Positions 1-7,037 of a stretch of DNA of 7,206 nucleotides are shown here, piece after piece (within the stretch, counting starts at the first letter, position 1; the number at the start of each line of letters is the position of its first letter). The DNA is taken from the NCBI GenBank assembly GCA_003978185.1, contig QOAH01000019.1:1-7206 (forward strand). The letters run 5' to 3'. The notes below the pieces were generated by a model that saw only the letters and a program-made list of their open reading frames with translations, made no database searches and was not told the DNA's origin. The translations under genes were made by a program, and so were the position numbers. This stretch comes from Candidatus Thioglobus sp. (GTDB taxonomy: Bacteria; Pseudomonadota; Gammaproteobacteria; PS1; Thioglobaceae).

Positions 1-84
1 ATCAATGGAAAATTTGATTTTTTTTAGTAAAGCTTGTAACGAATCAAAACAACCTTGAACATCACCAATCAAATAATCAGACAT
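1..84 (-). CDS. apaH: ApaH, symmetrical diadenosine tetraphosphatase (N-terminal fragment)
   Basis: Only the first 28 codons are present; the gene continues past the left edge. The translation begins MSDYLIGDVQGCFDSLQALL, which matches the ApaH N-terminus, including the first metal-binding motif of the PPP metallophosphatase family (GDVQGC at residues 7-12). Known family role: cytoplasmic hydrolysis of Ap4A to two ADP, which limits alarmone-like dinucleotides under stress. The Gln at residue 10, where E. coli has His (GDVHG), is a common natural variant in ApaH proteins. The ATG lies 2 bp after the apaG stop and no Shine-Dalgarno is visible upstream, so translation is probably coupled to apaG. 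It is the last visible gene of the pdxA-rsmA-apaG-apaH operon. The identification rests on a short stretch but is strengthened by the conserved gene order. Confidence 0.9.
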   Translation of the reverse strand, partial: MSDYLIGDVQGCFDSLQALLKKIKFSID

Positions 85-86
85 TG

Positions 87-458
87 TTAGTGCAGTGTAT
101 AGGGCTCACTGAGGATAAATTCAGGTATTTCCGCTTCAAATAGCTCGCCTTCGTCACTTACCATACCGTAAGCGCCTTTCATTAAGCCGGTGACTGTTTT
201 AATCATTGCACCTGAGGAATACTCAAAACTCTCGCCAGGCATTAAATGCGGCTGATGACCCACCACACCTTCTCCAATTACCTCTTCTACATGCCCAGTT
301 TCATCCTGAATATGCCAACGACGTGTGCGTAATTGGGCGCCTATTTGCCCATTGTTGGTAATTGTAATGGTATAAGCGTAAGCGTATTGATTGTGCTCGA
401 CATTAGACTGTTCTTCTAAATAAACAACCTGAACATCGACTTTAATATTGTTTTTCAT
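87..458 (-). CDS. apaG: ApaG/CorD family protein
   Basis: A complete 123-residue protein, close to the roughly 125 residues of E. coli ApaG. It shows the family signature: a beta-rich single domain with YAYTITITNNG (residues 27-37), RRWHI (46-50), the glycine-rich GEGVVGHQP (62-70), PGESFEYSSG (74-83), and a C-terminal IPEFIL (111-116). The family has a fibronectin type III-like fold. Its biochemical role is unsettled; in Salmonella the gene was named corD from cobalt resistance and magnesium efflux phenotypes. There is no signal peptide or membrane segment, so it should be cytoplasmic. Its ATG lies inside the rsmA 3' end (17 bp overlap), and the nearest upstream bases (AACTCAAGATT) form only a weak ribosome site, which suggests coupled translation. 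apaH starts 2 bp after its stop. Confidence 0.95.
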   Translation of the reverse strand: MKNNIKVDVQVVYLEEQSNVEHNQYAYAYTITITNNGQIGAQLRTRRWHIQDETGHVEEVIGEGVVGHQPHLMPGESFEYSSGAMIKTVTGLMKGAYGMVSDEGELFEAEIPEFILSEPYTLH

Positions 459-1224
459 AATCTTGAGTTAATTTAATAAAATCTGCCACACTTAGCATTT
501 CTGCTCTTTGCGACAAATCAATAGAAGTTTGTTCTTGCGTTAGTAGAGATTTTAAACAATTTCTCAGGGTTTTGCGTCTTTGTGCAAAAGCAGCTTTAAC
601 CACTTTTTCAAATACAGTCACATCCCCAACCAGAGACTGAGCCAAAGGCTTAAGGTAAACAATCGCAGAATCAACCTTTGGCGCCGGTTCAAATGATTCT
701 GGTGGCACAATGAAGATTAATTCTACTTCAAAAAAAGCCTGCATCATCACACTAAGACGGCCATAAATTTTATTGCCGTGTTTTGCCACCATACGCTCAA
801 CCACCTCTTTTTGCAACATAAAGGTCATATCCTGAACCAGCGAACGGTTTTCTAACAAGTGAAACAAGATAGGGGAGGATATATTGTAAGGCAAATTACC
901 CACCACGCGAATTGGTGTGGGCAAGGTTCTCAGGTCAAATTTCATTGCATCACCCTGATGAATGGTCAAATTATCTTTATCAAAAGATTCCAACAAGCCA
1001 ATCAGATCTCGGTCAATCTCAATCACATGGAGTCGGTTTAGCTTTTCCAACAAAGGCAGTGTCATCGCCCCTTGCCCAGGACCAATCTCAAGTAGATTGT
1101 CTTCTGCCTTTGGCGCAATGGTGGCGACAATACGATCAATAATCTTAGTATCAATTAGGAAATTTTGTCCAAAACGTTTACGTGCTTTGTGATTTCCAGT
1201 CGTTGCTGTATGGTATTTATGCAT
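442..1224 (-). CDS. rsmA: 16S rRNA (adenine1518-N6/adenine1519-N6)-dimethyltransferase
   Basis: RsmA (KsgA) dimethylates two adjacent adenines near the 3' end of 16S rRNA using S-adenosylmethionine, a late step and checkpoint in 30S assembly; loss gives kasugamycin resistance. The 260-residue product contains the N-terminal RKRFGQNFL (residues 15-23), SAM motif I EIGPGQG (46-52), the acidic residue binding the SAM ribose in IEID (E69), GDAMKFD (91-97), the catalytic NLPY (110-113) and the C-terminal FAQRRKTLRN (213-222). The frame stays open upstream to 1326, but that stretch is antisense-like pdxA sequence with no homology to the family. The start at 1224 puts RKRFGQNFL at the usual distance from the N-terminus. 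This ATG overlaps the pdxA stop by 8 bp (ATGCATAA), with no clear Shine-Dalgarno, so translation is probably coupled. The gene in turn overlaps apaG by 17 bp. Confidence 0.97.
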   Translation of the reverse strand: MHKYHTATTGNHKARKRFGQNFLIDTKIIDRIVATIAPKAEDNLLEIGPGQGAMTLPLLEKLNRLHVIEIDRDLIGLLESFDKDNLTIHQGDAMKFDLRTLPTPIRVVGNLPYNISSPILFHLLENRSLVQDMTFMLQKEVVERMVAKHGNKIYGRLSVMMQAFFEVELIFIVPPESFEPAPKVDSAIVYLKPLAQSLVGDVTVFEKVVKAAFAQRRKTLRNCLKSLLTQEQTSIDLSQRAEMLSVADFIKLTQDYEKQY

Positions 1225-2179
1225 GTTGATTATCGATAAAGTTCTGTGCGTAATCCAGTGCAGTATGTAAACTGCCCAGACTAATATTACCCGTACCTGC
1301 CAAATCAAGCGCTGTACCGTGGTCAACTGAAGTACGAATAAAAGGCAAGCCTAAGGTAATATTAACAGCTCTCTTAAAACCTAATGTTTTAAGCACAGGT
1401 AGACCTTGATCATGATACATGGCTAATACACAGTCAACACCTTTGAGTGCGTCTGAGGTAAAGGCAGTATCTGCTGGCACACTACCGGTTAAGTTAAGCC
1501 CTTGATGATTAAGTTGTTTAATTAGAGGGTTAATAATTTCAATTTCTTCACTTCCAAGGTAGCCATCTTCACCAGCGTGAGGGTTTAAGCCACAGACAAC
1601 TATATGAGGTTTCACTATGCCATAACCTTGCAAAGAGTTATGGATAATCTTGATGGTTTGCTCAAGCGAATCAGCTTGAATGTGTTGAGATACCTTAGAT
1701 AAAGGGATATGCGTTGTTGCTAAAGCCACTCGTAAACCTTCGGTGGCCAGCATCATTACTGTTTTAGAAGTATTACTTAAATTAGCTAAATATTCTGTAT
1801 GTCCAGTAAAATTAATACCTGATTGGTTGATCACACCTTTGTGAACAGGGCCAGTGACTAAGGCATCACATTGTTTATTAAGACAATGCTGCGCAGCAAC
1901 GTCAAGCGTGTTTAAAACAAATTTAGCGTTCTCAGGGTTCAGCACCCCAACTTCAGTTATGATGTTTGTTTTGATTGGAAAAACACAAATCTCACCTGGA
2001 ACTGAAGTGTTATTTTTTTCTTTGATTTTTATGGATAAATTAAGCTCTTTTGCACGTGCTAACAGTAAGTCTGGATCGGTAAAAACCAATAGATTTTTGC
2101 GACTTTTTTTCTGCGCATAAATAACAGCCAAATCAGGGCCGATGCCAGCAGGTTCTCCAGGGGTAAAAGCAATTGACAT
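1217..2179 (-). CDS. pdxA: 4-hydroxythreonine-4-phosphate dehydrogenase
   Basis: PdxA oxidises 4-phosphohydroxy-L-threonine with NAD(P)+; the product decarboxylates and is condensed by PdxJ with deoxyxylulose phosphate to give pyridoxine phosphate (the DXP-dependent vitamin B6 route). The product has 320 residues (E. coli 329). Visible motifs in order: FTPGEPAGIGPD (5-16), TGPVHKGVIN (109-118), FTGHTEYLA (124-132), TTHIPL (155-160), LNPHAGEDGYLGSEE (198-212), YHDQGLPVLK (255-264) and IRTSVDHGTALDLAG (281-295). The three metal-binding histidines of the E. coli enzyme correspond to H157, H201 and H256, and the substrate-contacting His-Thr pair to H127-T128, so the active site looks intact. It is the first gene of the visible operon. 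The ATG at 2179 is followed almost at once by the conserved TPGEPAGIGP, so a later start is excluded. No strong ribosome site is visible in the AT-rich leader. Confidence 0.97.
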   Translation of the reverse strand: MSIAFTPGEPAGIGPDLAVIYAQKKSRKNLLVFTDPDLLLARAKELNLSIKIKEKNNTSVPGEICVFPIKTNIITEVGVLNPENAKFVLNTLDVAAQHCLNKQCDALVTGPVHKGVINQSGINFTGHTEYLANLSNTSKTVMMLATEGLRVALATTHIPLSKVSQHIQADSLEQTIKIIHNSLQGYGIVKPHIVVCGLNPHAGEDGYLGSEEIEIINPLIKQLNHQGLNLTGSVPADTAFTSDALKGVDCVLAMYHDQGLPVLKTLGFKRAVNITLGLPFIRTSVDHGTALDLAGTGNISLGSLHTALDYAQNFIDNQHA

Positions 2180-2373
2180 AATAATGTTAAAATTAATACA
2201 GTTTTAGCTATATTAAAAAGTTAATATATAATTAAAATTTTATATACTTAATTTAAAAATATAAATACATAAAAACTATTAAAAAACAATGCCTTATAAA
2301 GTTAAAGTGGGCCATCATTAGTATTTATTATTAAATAACAAACACAGTGTATTTTAATCATATAAAATTTCGA

Positions 2374-2397
2374 TTAAAGTTTATTTTCTCACTTTAA
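2374..2397. repeat. Inverted repeat TTAAAGT-N10-ACTTTAA upstream of the adaptor gene
   Basis: A perfect 7-bp inverted repeat (2374-2380 and 2391-2397) with a 10-bp spacer ends 14 bp before the adaptor start codon. A third copy of the half-site, TTAAAGT, occurs at 2302-2308 in direct orientation. The geometry could suit a dimeric regulator or a weak mRNA hairpin near the ribosome site. The sequence is so AT-rich that chance recurrence is plausible, so an operator role is only a hypothesis. Confidence 0.3.
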
Positions 2398-2402
2398 AAA
2401 AC

Positions 2403-2405
2403 AGG
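2403..2405 (+). promoter_or_regulatory. Weak ribosome binding site of the adaptor gene
   Basis: A short AGG core stands 6 bp before the ATG at 2412, within AAACAGGCTAATT. It is the only purine-rich match at proper spacing and supports this start, which also yields a standard signal peptide. Confidence 0.45.
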
Positions 2406-2411
2406 CTAATT

Positions 2412-3560
2412 ATGAACACATCTATAGCACCTTTGGTTACCTCGGTTTTATTGACATTTTCGTTGCCTTCTCAGGCTCAATTTTTAAATCAAAATCCTGA
2501 AGGTTTTGACTCAGTTTATAACATCCAAACAGTGAGCGGCATGTCACTCGATAAAAGAGCACTTTTAGGTGGTGTGGTTGTTTCATCTGCACAGGTTACT
2601 TTATCAGCACAAGTGTCTGGTGATGTTTTAAGTGTCAATGGTAAAGAAGGTGACATGTTTAAACAAGGCTCTGTCTTATTAACGCTCGAACAAGAATCTA
2701 TCCAAGCACAAAGAGACTCGGCCTTTGCTGAAATTTCTTCAGCCAACGAATCGCTTAGAAACGCTGGAGTACAATATTCACAATCTATCGTCTCTCCAAA
2801 TTCAGGCGGTATGTTAGGCGGCGTTCCTGGTATGTTCTCTATGTTTACCGATCCAATGTTAAAAATGAGTGGGCAGGGCAATCCAGAATTTGATAAGTTT
2901 GCAAATAGAACCTCTCGTTACACTAATTATCAGCAGGCTAAAAACAAGCTTAAACAAGCTGAAAGCAAACTTAGACAAGTAGAAGAGCGTCTTAAAGATG
3001 CTAATATTATCGCTCCTTTTGATGGGGTGATTGTGGTCAAAAATATTAATAAAGGTGATATTGTTCAACCAGGACAAGTATTAATGAAATTTGCCAATAT
3101 TAAAGATTTACAAGTACAGGTTAATATTCCTTCGCGTTTGGTTTCTAGTTTAAAGTTAAACAAAAAATATCGCATTAAATTAGACATTGCCAATGTTGTG
3201 GTCGACGCTGCTTTATCACAAATCTACCCAATTGCTGATAATGCTAAGCACAGCGTTAAAGTTAAGTTTGACTTGCCAGAAAATGTACCAGTATTGGCAG
3301 GTGCCTACGCAGAGGTAGAGATTTTTGAAACAGATTCAGGCGTACTAACACCTGTTGTACCGGAGTCAGCTATTATGTGGCGCTCGAGCTTACCAAGTGT
3401 TTTTGTAATCAACTCGAAAACCAACCAAACAGAGCTAAGATTTGTGCGTTTAGGTGAGCAAGTAGGTAAAAGCAAAAAGAGTGTTTTGTCCGGTTTAAAG
3501 ATTGGCGAGAAGATTGTAACAAATCCAAATATCTTAATGGTTTCAGGAATGAGCATTTAA
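2412..3560 (+). CDS. RND efflux periplasmic adaptor (membrane fusion protein, HlyD/AcrA type)
   Basis: A 382-residue adaptor that should link the downstream RND permease to an outer-membrane channel. Residues 1-22 form a Sec signal peptide (hydrophobic core VTSVLLTFSLP, likely cleavage after SQA). There is no lipobox cysteine, and no cysteine at all, so it is predicted to be a free periplasmic protein and not a lipoprotein like AcrA. Domains in order: first lipoyl half (about 56-92, AQVSGDVLSVNGKEGDMFKQG), alpha hairpin (about 93-196, second helix rich in K/Q/E with coiled-coil character), second lipoyl half (about 197-229, IIAPFDGVIVVKNINKGDIV), beta-barrel (about 232-305) and membrane-proximal domain (about 310-382). 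The hairpin tip is odd: residues 128-160 are rich in Gly, Met, Pro and Phe (GGMLGGVPGMFSMF). The permease gene starts 7 bp downstream, implying an operon. The substrate cannot be read from the sequence. Confidence 0.9.
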   Translation: MNTSIAPLVTSVLLTFSLPSQAQFLNQNPEGFDSVYNIQTVSGMSLDKRALLGGVVVSSAQVTLSAQVSGDVLSVNGKEGDMFKQGSVLLTLEQESIQAQRDSAFAEISSANESLRNAGVQYSQSIVSPNSGGMLGGVPGMFSMFTDPMLKMSGQGNPEFDKFANRTSRYTNYQQAKNKLKQAESKLRQVEERLKDANIIAPFDGVIVVKNINKGDIVQPGQVLMKFANIKDLQVQVNIPSRLVSSLKLNKKYRIKLDIANVVVDAALSQIYPIADNAKHSVKVKFDLPENVPVLAGAYAEVEIFETDSGVLTPVVPESAIMWRSSLPSVFVINSKTNQTELRFVRLGEQVGKSKKSVLSGLKIGEKIVTNPNILMVSGMSI

Positions 3561-3567
3561 TAAAATT

Positions 3568-6500
3568 ATGTCAGACAATAAACAAATTGAAGAGGCTGAT
3601 TTAGGAATAGCAGGCAAGCTAACTAAAGCCTTTATTACCTCACCACTCTCAATCATTATATTCTTCGCCATGCTCGGTGCAGGTGTCATTGGTTTGATCT
3701 CCACACCGAGGCAAGAAGACCCGCAGATCTCCGTACCAATGATCGACTTATTCGTTGAGTACCCTGGTGCATCTTCAGACGAAGTGTCTAATATTGTTAT
3801 TAAGCCATTAGAGCGTTTAATGTCACATATTTTAGGCGTTAAGCATGTCTACTCTGTGTCTGACAAAGGTCAAGGCATCATCACAGTTGAATTTGATGTA
3901 GGCCAGGAAATGAACGCCTCTATCATTAAGGTGCGCGACAAAATGCTTGCCAACCTCGACTTTATGCCACCAGGTGCACGACAACCTCTGATCAAACCTA
4001 AAGAAATTGACGATGTTCCAATTATCAATCTAACATTGTGGTCCAAGTCATTAGACGATGGACAGTTGCGCTCCCTAGGCTTAGAGTTATTACAACAACT
4101 TGAGAAAGTCAAAGACACTAATAACGGTTTTATTGTTGGTGGTCGTAAAGAAATTTTTCACATTGATGCCTACCCAGGGCGTTTAGCGGGCTATGGCGTT
4201 TCAATTCAACAAATTGCAGGCATTGTTGGCTCTGCAAATGTTAGTGAACATACGGGTAATATTGAATTAAACGGCTTTAAAATGGAAGTTTATTCAGGTG
4301 ACTTCTTTAAGAAAGTGGAAGACATTGAAAACTTAGTAATTACAGTCAATGAGGGGAAACCCGTTTATGTGCGTGATGTTGCAGATGTTTATTACGCGCC
4401 AGAAGAAGCCAATCATATGGTGAATTATTATACTGGTCGAGCTAATAAAACTACAAAAAAAGCAACAGGTGAGCAAGCGGTAACCATTGCAATCGCTAAG
4501 AAATTTGGTACTAATGGTGTTGAAGTAGCTGAAAATATTCTAGCTAAAGTAGAAGAGCTTAAAGGTCGACTGATTCCTGATAACGTAGAGGTTAGTGTTA
4601 CCAGAAACTACGGAAAATCAGCTAAGGACAAAGTTAATGCTTTGCTTAAAAAGCTCTTTATTGCCACAGGTGCAGTAACACTGTTGGTTTGGTTTGCATT
4701 AGGATGGCGCCCTGCGGTTGTAGTAACATTAGTGATTCCAGTTGTATTATTAATGACTATTTTCGCAGCTTGGATTTTAGGCATGACCATTGACCGGGTG
4801 AGTTTATTCGCTCTAATTTTCTCAATTGGTATTTTGGTTGATGACGCCATTGTTGTTACTGAAAATATTTATCGACGCTGGCTGATTGACAACAAAATCA
4901 CTATTGGAACAGCAATTGATGCAGTGCGTGAAGTAGGCAACCCAACTATTCTTGCAACCTTTACTGTGGTTGCAGCACTAGTTCCAATGGCAGCTGTTAG
5001 CGGCATGATGGGACCTTATATGGCGCCAATTCCAGTCTTAGGCTCAGTGGCTATGATGATATCACTGTTTGCAGCCTTTGTCTTTACGCCGTACTTTATT
5101 ATGAAGTTTGTGCCACCACTAGGCGTGTTACACAAAATGCATGAAAAAGAAGAGAAAGAAAGTAAAATATTGTATGCATTCTTCCATTCTACTATTTCAA
5201 AATTATTTCATATTAAGGCTTATGGCTGGGGCTTTTTAATTGCCTTGTTTGTTGCTTTCTTTATGTCAATGTCGATGTTTTACACGACCACAGTGCCAGT
5301 AAAAATGCTGCCATTGGATAATAAATCAGAATTTGGTGTGGTACTAGATCTTCCTGATGGTACGGCGCTTGCAGATACTGCCTCTACATTGCATAAAATG
5401 GCACAAGTATTGCGCAACATGCCAGAGGTGGTTTCAATTCAATCTTATGCAGGTACAGCTAAACCTTTCGACTTTAATGGTTTGGTTCGACACTATTATC
5501 TTAGACAAAATTCATCTGAAGGTGAGCTACAAATTCAGTTGGCCGAGAAGGCTGATCGTGATCGTTCTAGTCATGAAATTGCACTCGATGCAAGACAATT
5601 AATTAAACAAATTGCTGCTGATGCAGGTGCTGATTATGCTGTAGTAGAGATGCCACCAGGTCCACCAGTATTGCGCCCCGTGGTTGCTGAAGTGTATGGT
5701 CCAGATAAAGCAACACGTCGTAAGTTAGCCAACGACCTGACAGAATTGTTTAAAGAATCAGGCACTATGACTGATATTGATAATTTGATGCGTGACGAGT
5801 ATCCGGTAATTACTTTCCAAGTAGATACTGAAAAAGCTTCTCGATTTGGTGTGAGTGTACGAACTATTAAAGAAACATTGTCAATGTCCATGAGTGGTTT
5901 TAACGTTACAACTATACGTCTAAAGAATGCGTTAGAGCCATCAAATGTTGTATTGCAAATACCTTTATCTAAGCGTTCACAATTGTCCTACTTGACACAA
6001 CTTCCTGTACCTTCTCAGTATGGTGGCATGATTCCTATTTCTGAATTAGGTTCGTTTATTTATAAAAAACAAGATGATTTAATTTTCCATAAAGATCTAG
6101 CTGATGTCGAATACGTACTAGGTGAGCCCATTGGCCGTCTTAGTGCGCCAATTTACGCCATGTTTGGTGTGGATGATTTATTGCTTAAATACCAAACCAT
6201 TGATGGTGAGCAATTACAAGGTGAGTACCTAGGTCCTCCAGAAGATCAAACTGTTCCAGGATTTGAGTGGGCAGGTGAGTGGACTGTTACTTTTGAAACT
6301 TTCCGCGATATGGGTACTGCATTTGGTGTGGCACTGGTGGTGATTTACATGCTGGTGGTATGGCAATTTGGTAACTTTATTATTCCTGCTGTGATTATGG
6401 CGCCAATTCCATTAACACTCTTAGGTGTTGTTCCAGGGCATTGGCTCCTAGGGGCTGAATTTACAGCTACCTCAATGATTGGTTGGATTGCACTGGCAGG

Positions 6501-7017
6501 TATTATTGTACGAAACTCCATTCTTTTAGTGGACTTTACCGTGCAAGAATATGCCAAAGGTATGCCATTCTTTGATGCTGTCATTAACTCTTGTGCATCA
6601 CGCACTCGACCAATTTTAATTACTGCTTTTGCGCTGGTAGGTGGTGCAAGTGTCATCTTAACCGATCCTATTTTCCAGGGTATGGCAATCTCCTTGTTGT
6701 TCGGTGTATTGATTTCAACCGTATTAACTTTAATTGTAATCCCGCTAGGTACGTTGTCAGCAGGCGAAGCTTCTTGTCGTAATATTGCAGTTAATATGGG
6801 GCTACTACCCGGTGATGCAGATGCAGATGCAAAATACAATATAATCAAACCAGAAAAATCTAAAAAAGAAAAATCAAGTGAATCGGCGAAAGATCCAAAA
6901 AAATGGATCAAAGCATTAGGTAAAAAGAAACAGGCTGAAAGCGCTGAAAAAGAGACTTCCGATGATAAGATCGACACCAATGGTCTACTCAAAAAAGAAG
7001 ACAAAAATGATGTGTAA
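3568..7017 (+). CDS. RND efflux transporter permease subunit (AcrB/HAE-like superfamily)
   Basis: A 1149-residue inner-membrane pump, expected to work as a trimer exporting a substrate by proton antiport together with the adaptor encoded 7 bp upstream. The layout is the standard RND duplication: TM1 (about 27-46), large periplasmic loop, TM2-TM6 (about 363-383, 385-405, 412-432, 459-479, 491-515), TM7 (about 553-573), second periplasmic loop, TM8-TM12 (about 916-934, 936-957, 968-992, 1013-1031, 1036-1060). The paired proton-relay aspartates in TM4 are present (GILVDDAIVV, D425-D426). In TM10 the sequence GIIVRNSILLVDF places R982 where AcrB has its essential Lys940. The second loop ends in a WAGEWTVTFETFRDMG block that I associate with a less-studied RND subfamily. 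After TM12 a roughly 88-residue hydrophilic, lysine-rich tail makes the protein about 100 residues longer than AcrB. There is no clear ribosome site (AGGAATGAG lies 14 bp upstream), so coupling to the adaptor is likely. Substrate class is not determinable; drug, lipid or metabolite export are all possible. The hydrophobic VDDAIVV TM4 argues against a heavy-metal CusA-type pump. Confidence 0.95.
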   Translation: MSDNKQIEEADLGIAGKLTKAFITSPLSIIIFFAMLGAGVIGLISTPRQEDPQISVPMIDLFVEYPGASSDEVSNIVIKPLERLMSHILGVKHVYSVSDKGQGIITVEFDVGQEMNASIIKVRDKMLANLDFMPPGARQPLIKPKEIDDVPIINLTLWSKSLDDGQLRSLGLELLQQLEKVKDTNNGFIVGGRKEIFHIDAYPGRLAGYGVSIQQIAGIVGSANVSEHTGNIELNGFKMEVYSGDFFKKVEDIENLVITVNEGKPVYVRDVADVYYAPEEANHMVNYYTGRANKTTKKATGEQAVTIAIAKKFGTNGVEVAENILAKVEELKGRLIPDNVEVSVTRNYGKSAKDKVNALLKKLFIATGAVTLLVWFALGWRPAVVVTLVIPVVLLMTIFAAWILGMTIDRVSLFALIFSIGILVDDAIVVTENIYRRWLIDNKITIGTAIDAVREVGNPTILATFTVVAALVPMAAVSGMMGPYMAPIPVLGSVAMMISLFAAFVFTPYFIMKFVPPLGVLHKMHEKEEKESKILYAFFHSTISKLFHIKAYGWGFLIALFVAFFMSMSMFYTTTVPVKMLPLDNKSEFGVVLDLPDGTALADTASTLHKMAQVLRNMPEVVSIQSYAGTAKPFDFNGLVRHYYLRQNSSEGELQIQLAEKADRDRSSHEIALDARQLIKQIAADAGADYAVVEMPPGPPVLRPVVAEVYGPDKATRRKLANDLTELFKESGTMTDIDNLMRDEYPVITFQVDTEKASRFGVSVRTIKETLSMSMSGFNVTTIRLKNALEPSNVVLQIPLSKRSQLSYLTQLPVPSQYGGMIPISELGSFIYKKQDDLIFHKDLADVEYVLGEPIGRLSAPIYAMFGVDDLLLKYQTIDGEQLQGEYLGPPEDQTVPGFEWAGEWTVTFETFRDMGTAFGVALVVIYMLVVWQFGNFIIPAVIMAPIPLTLLGVVPGHWLLGAEFTATSMIGWIALAGIIVRNSILLVDFTVQEYAKGMPFFDAVINSCASRTRPILITAFALVGGASVILTDPIFQGMAISLLFGVLISTVLTLIVIPLGTLSAGEASCRNIAVNMGLLPGDADADAKYNIIKPEKSKKEKSSESAKDPKKWIKALGKKKQAESAEKETSDDKIDTNGLLKKEDKNDV
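6814..6831 (+). repeat. In-frame GATGCA x3 microrepeat
   Basis: Three perfect tandem copies of the hexamer GATGCA encode Asp-Ala-Asp-Ala-Asp-Ala (residues 1083-1088) at the start of the permease's hydrophilic C-terminal tail. Changes in copy number would stay in frame, so this is a possible site of length variation in a poorly constrained region. Confidence 0.6.
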
Positions 7018-7037
7018 TATCTATTTATAGAAACAAT

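Larger units (their letters stand above)
2180..2411. promoter_or_regulatory. Divergent AT-rich intergenic region
   Basis: These 232 bp separate the start codons of pdxA (minus) and the adaptor gene (plus), so promoters for both operons should lie here or just inside the flanking genes. The stretch is almost wholly A and T, with a single GC-richer patch (GTGGGCC, 2307-2313). Many TATAAT-like hexamers occur on both strands, for example TATAAA at 2361-2366 on the plus strand, but none is paired with a good -35 at normal spacing, so I do not assign a specific promoter. No open frame, tRNA or known riboswitch fold was recognised. Such AT-rich DNA could bend or bind H-NS-like or Fis/IHF-type proteins; that is inference from composition only. 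Confidence 0.6.

Noticed and set aside
46..69. Gln in place of His in the ApaH metal motif (GDVQG)
   Set aside because: Known as a common natural variant among ApaH proteins, so it is not evidence of inactivation.
1225..1326. N-terminal extension of rsmA (34 extra codons)
   Set aside because: The stretch is inside pdxA coding sequence and has no family similarity; the internal ATG at 1224 gives the normal RsmA length.
2173..2200. A perfect TTGACA (-35) on the plus strand at the pdxA start codon, pointing toward the RND operon
   Set aside because: No convincing -10 hexamer follows at 16-18 bp (only TACAGT- or AATACA-like sequence), and part of it encodes the pdxA N-terminus. It is likely chance, though not excluded as a distal promoter.
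2221..2280. Near-palindromic AT runs such as TAAAATTTTA that might mark a replication origin or attachment site
   Set aside because: Expected by chance in almost pure A/T sequence; no DnaA boxes, iterons or integrase gene are present.
2516..2881. Minus-strand open frame opposite the adaptor gene
   Set aside because: No ribosome site or recognisable domain, and it lies fully within a gene with clear signal peptide and lipoyl/hairpin domains on the other strand.
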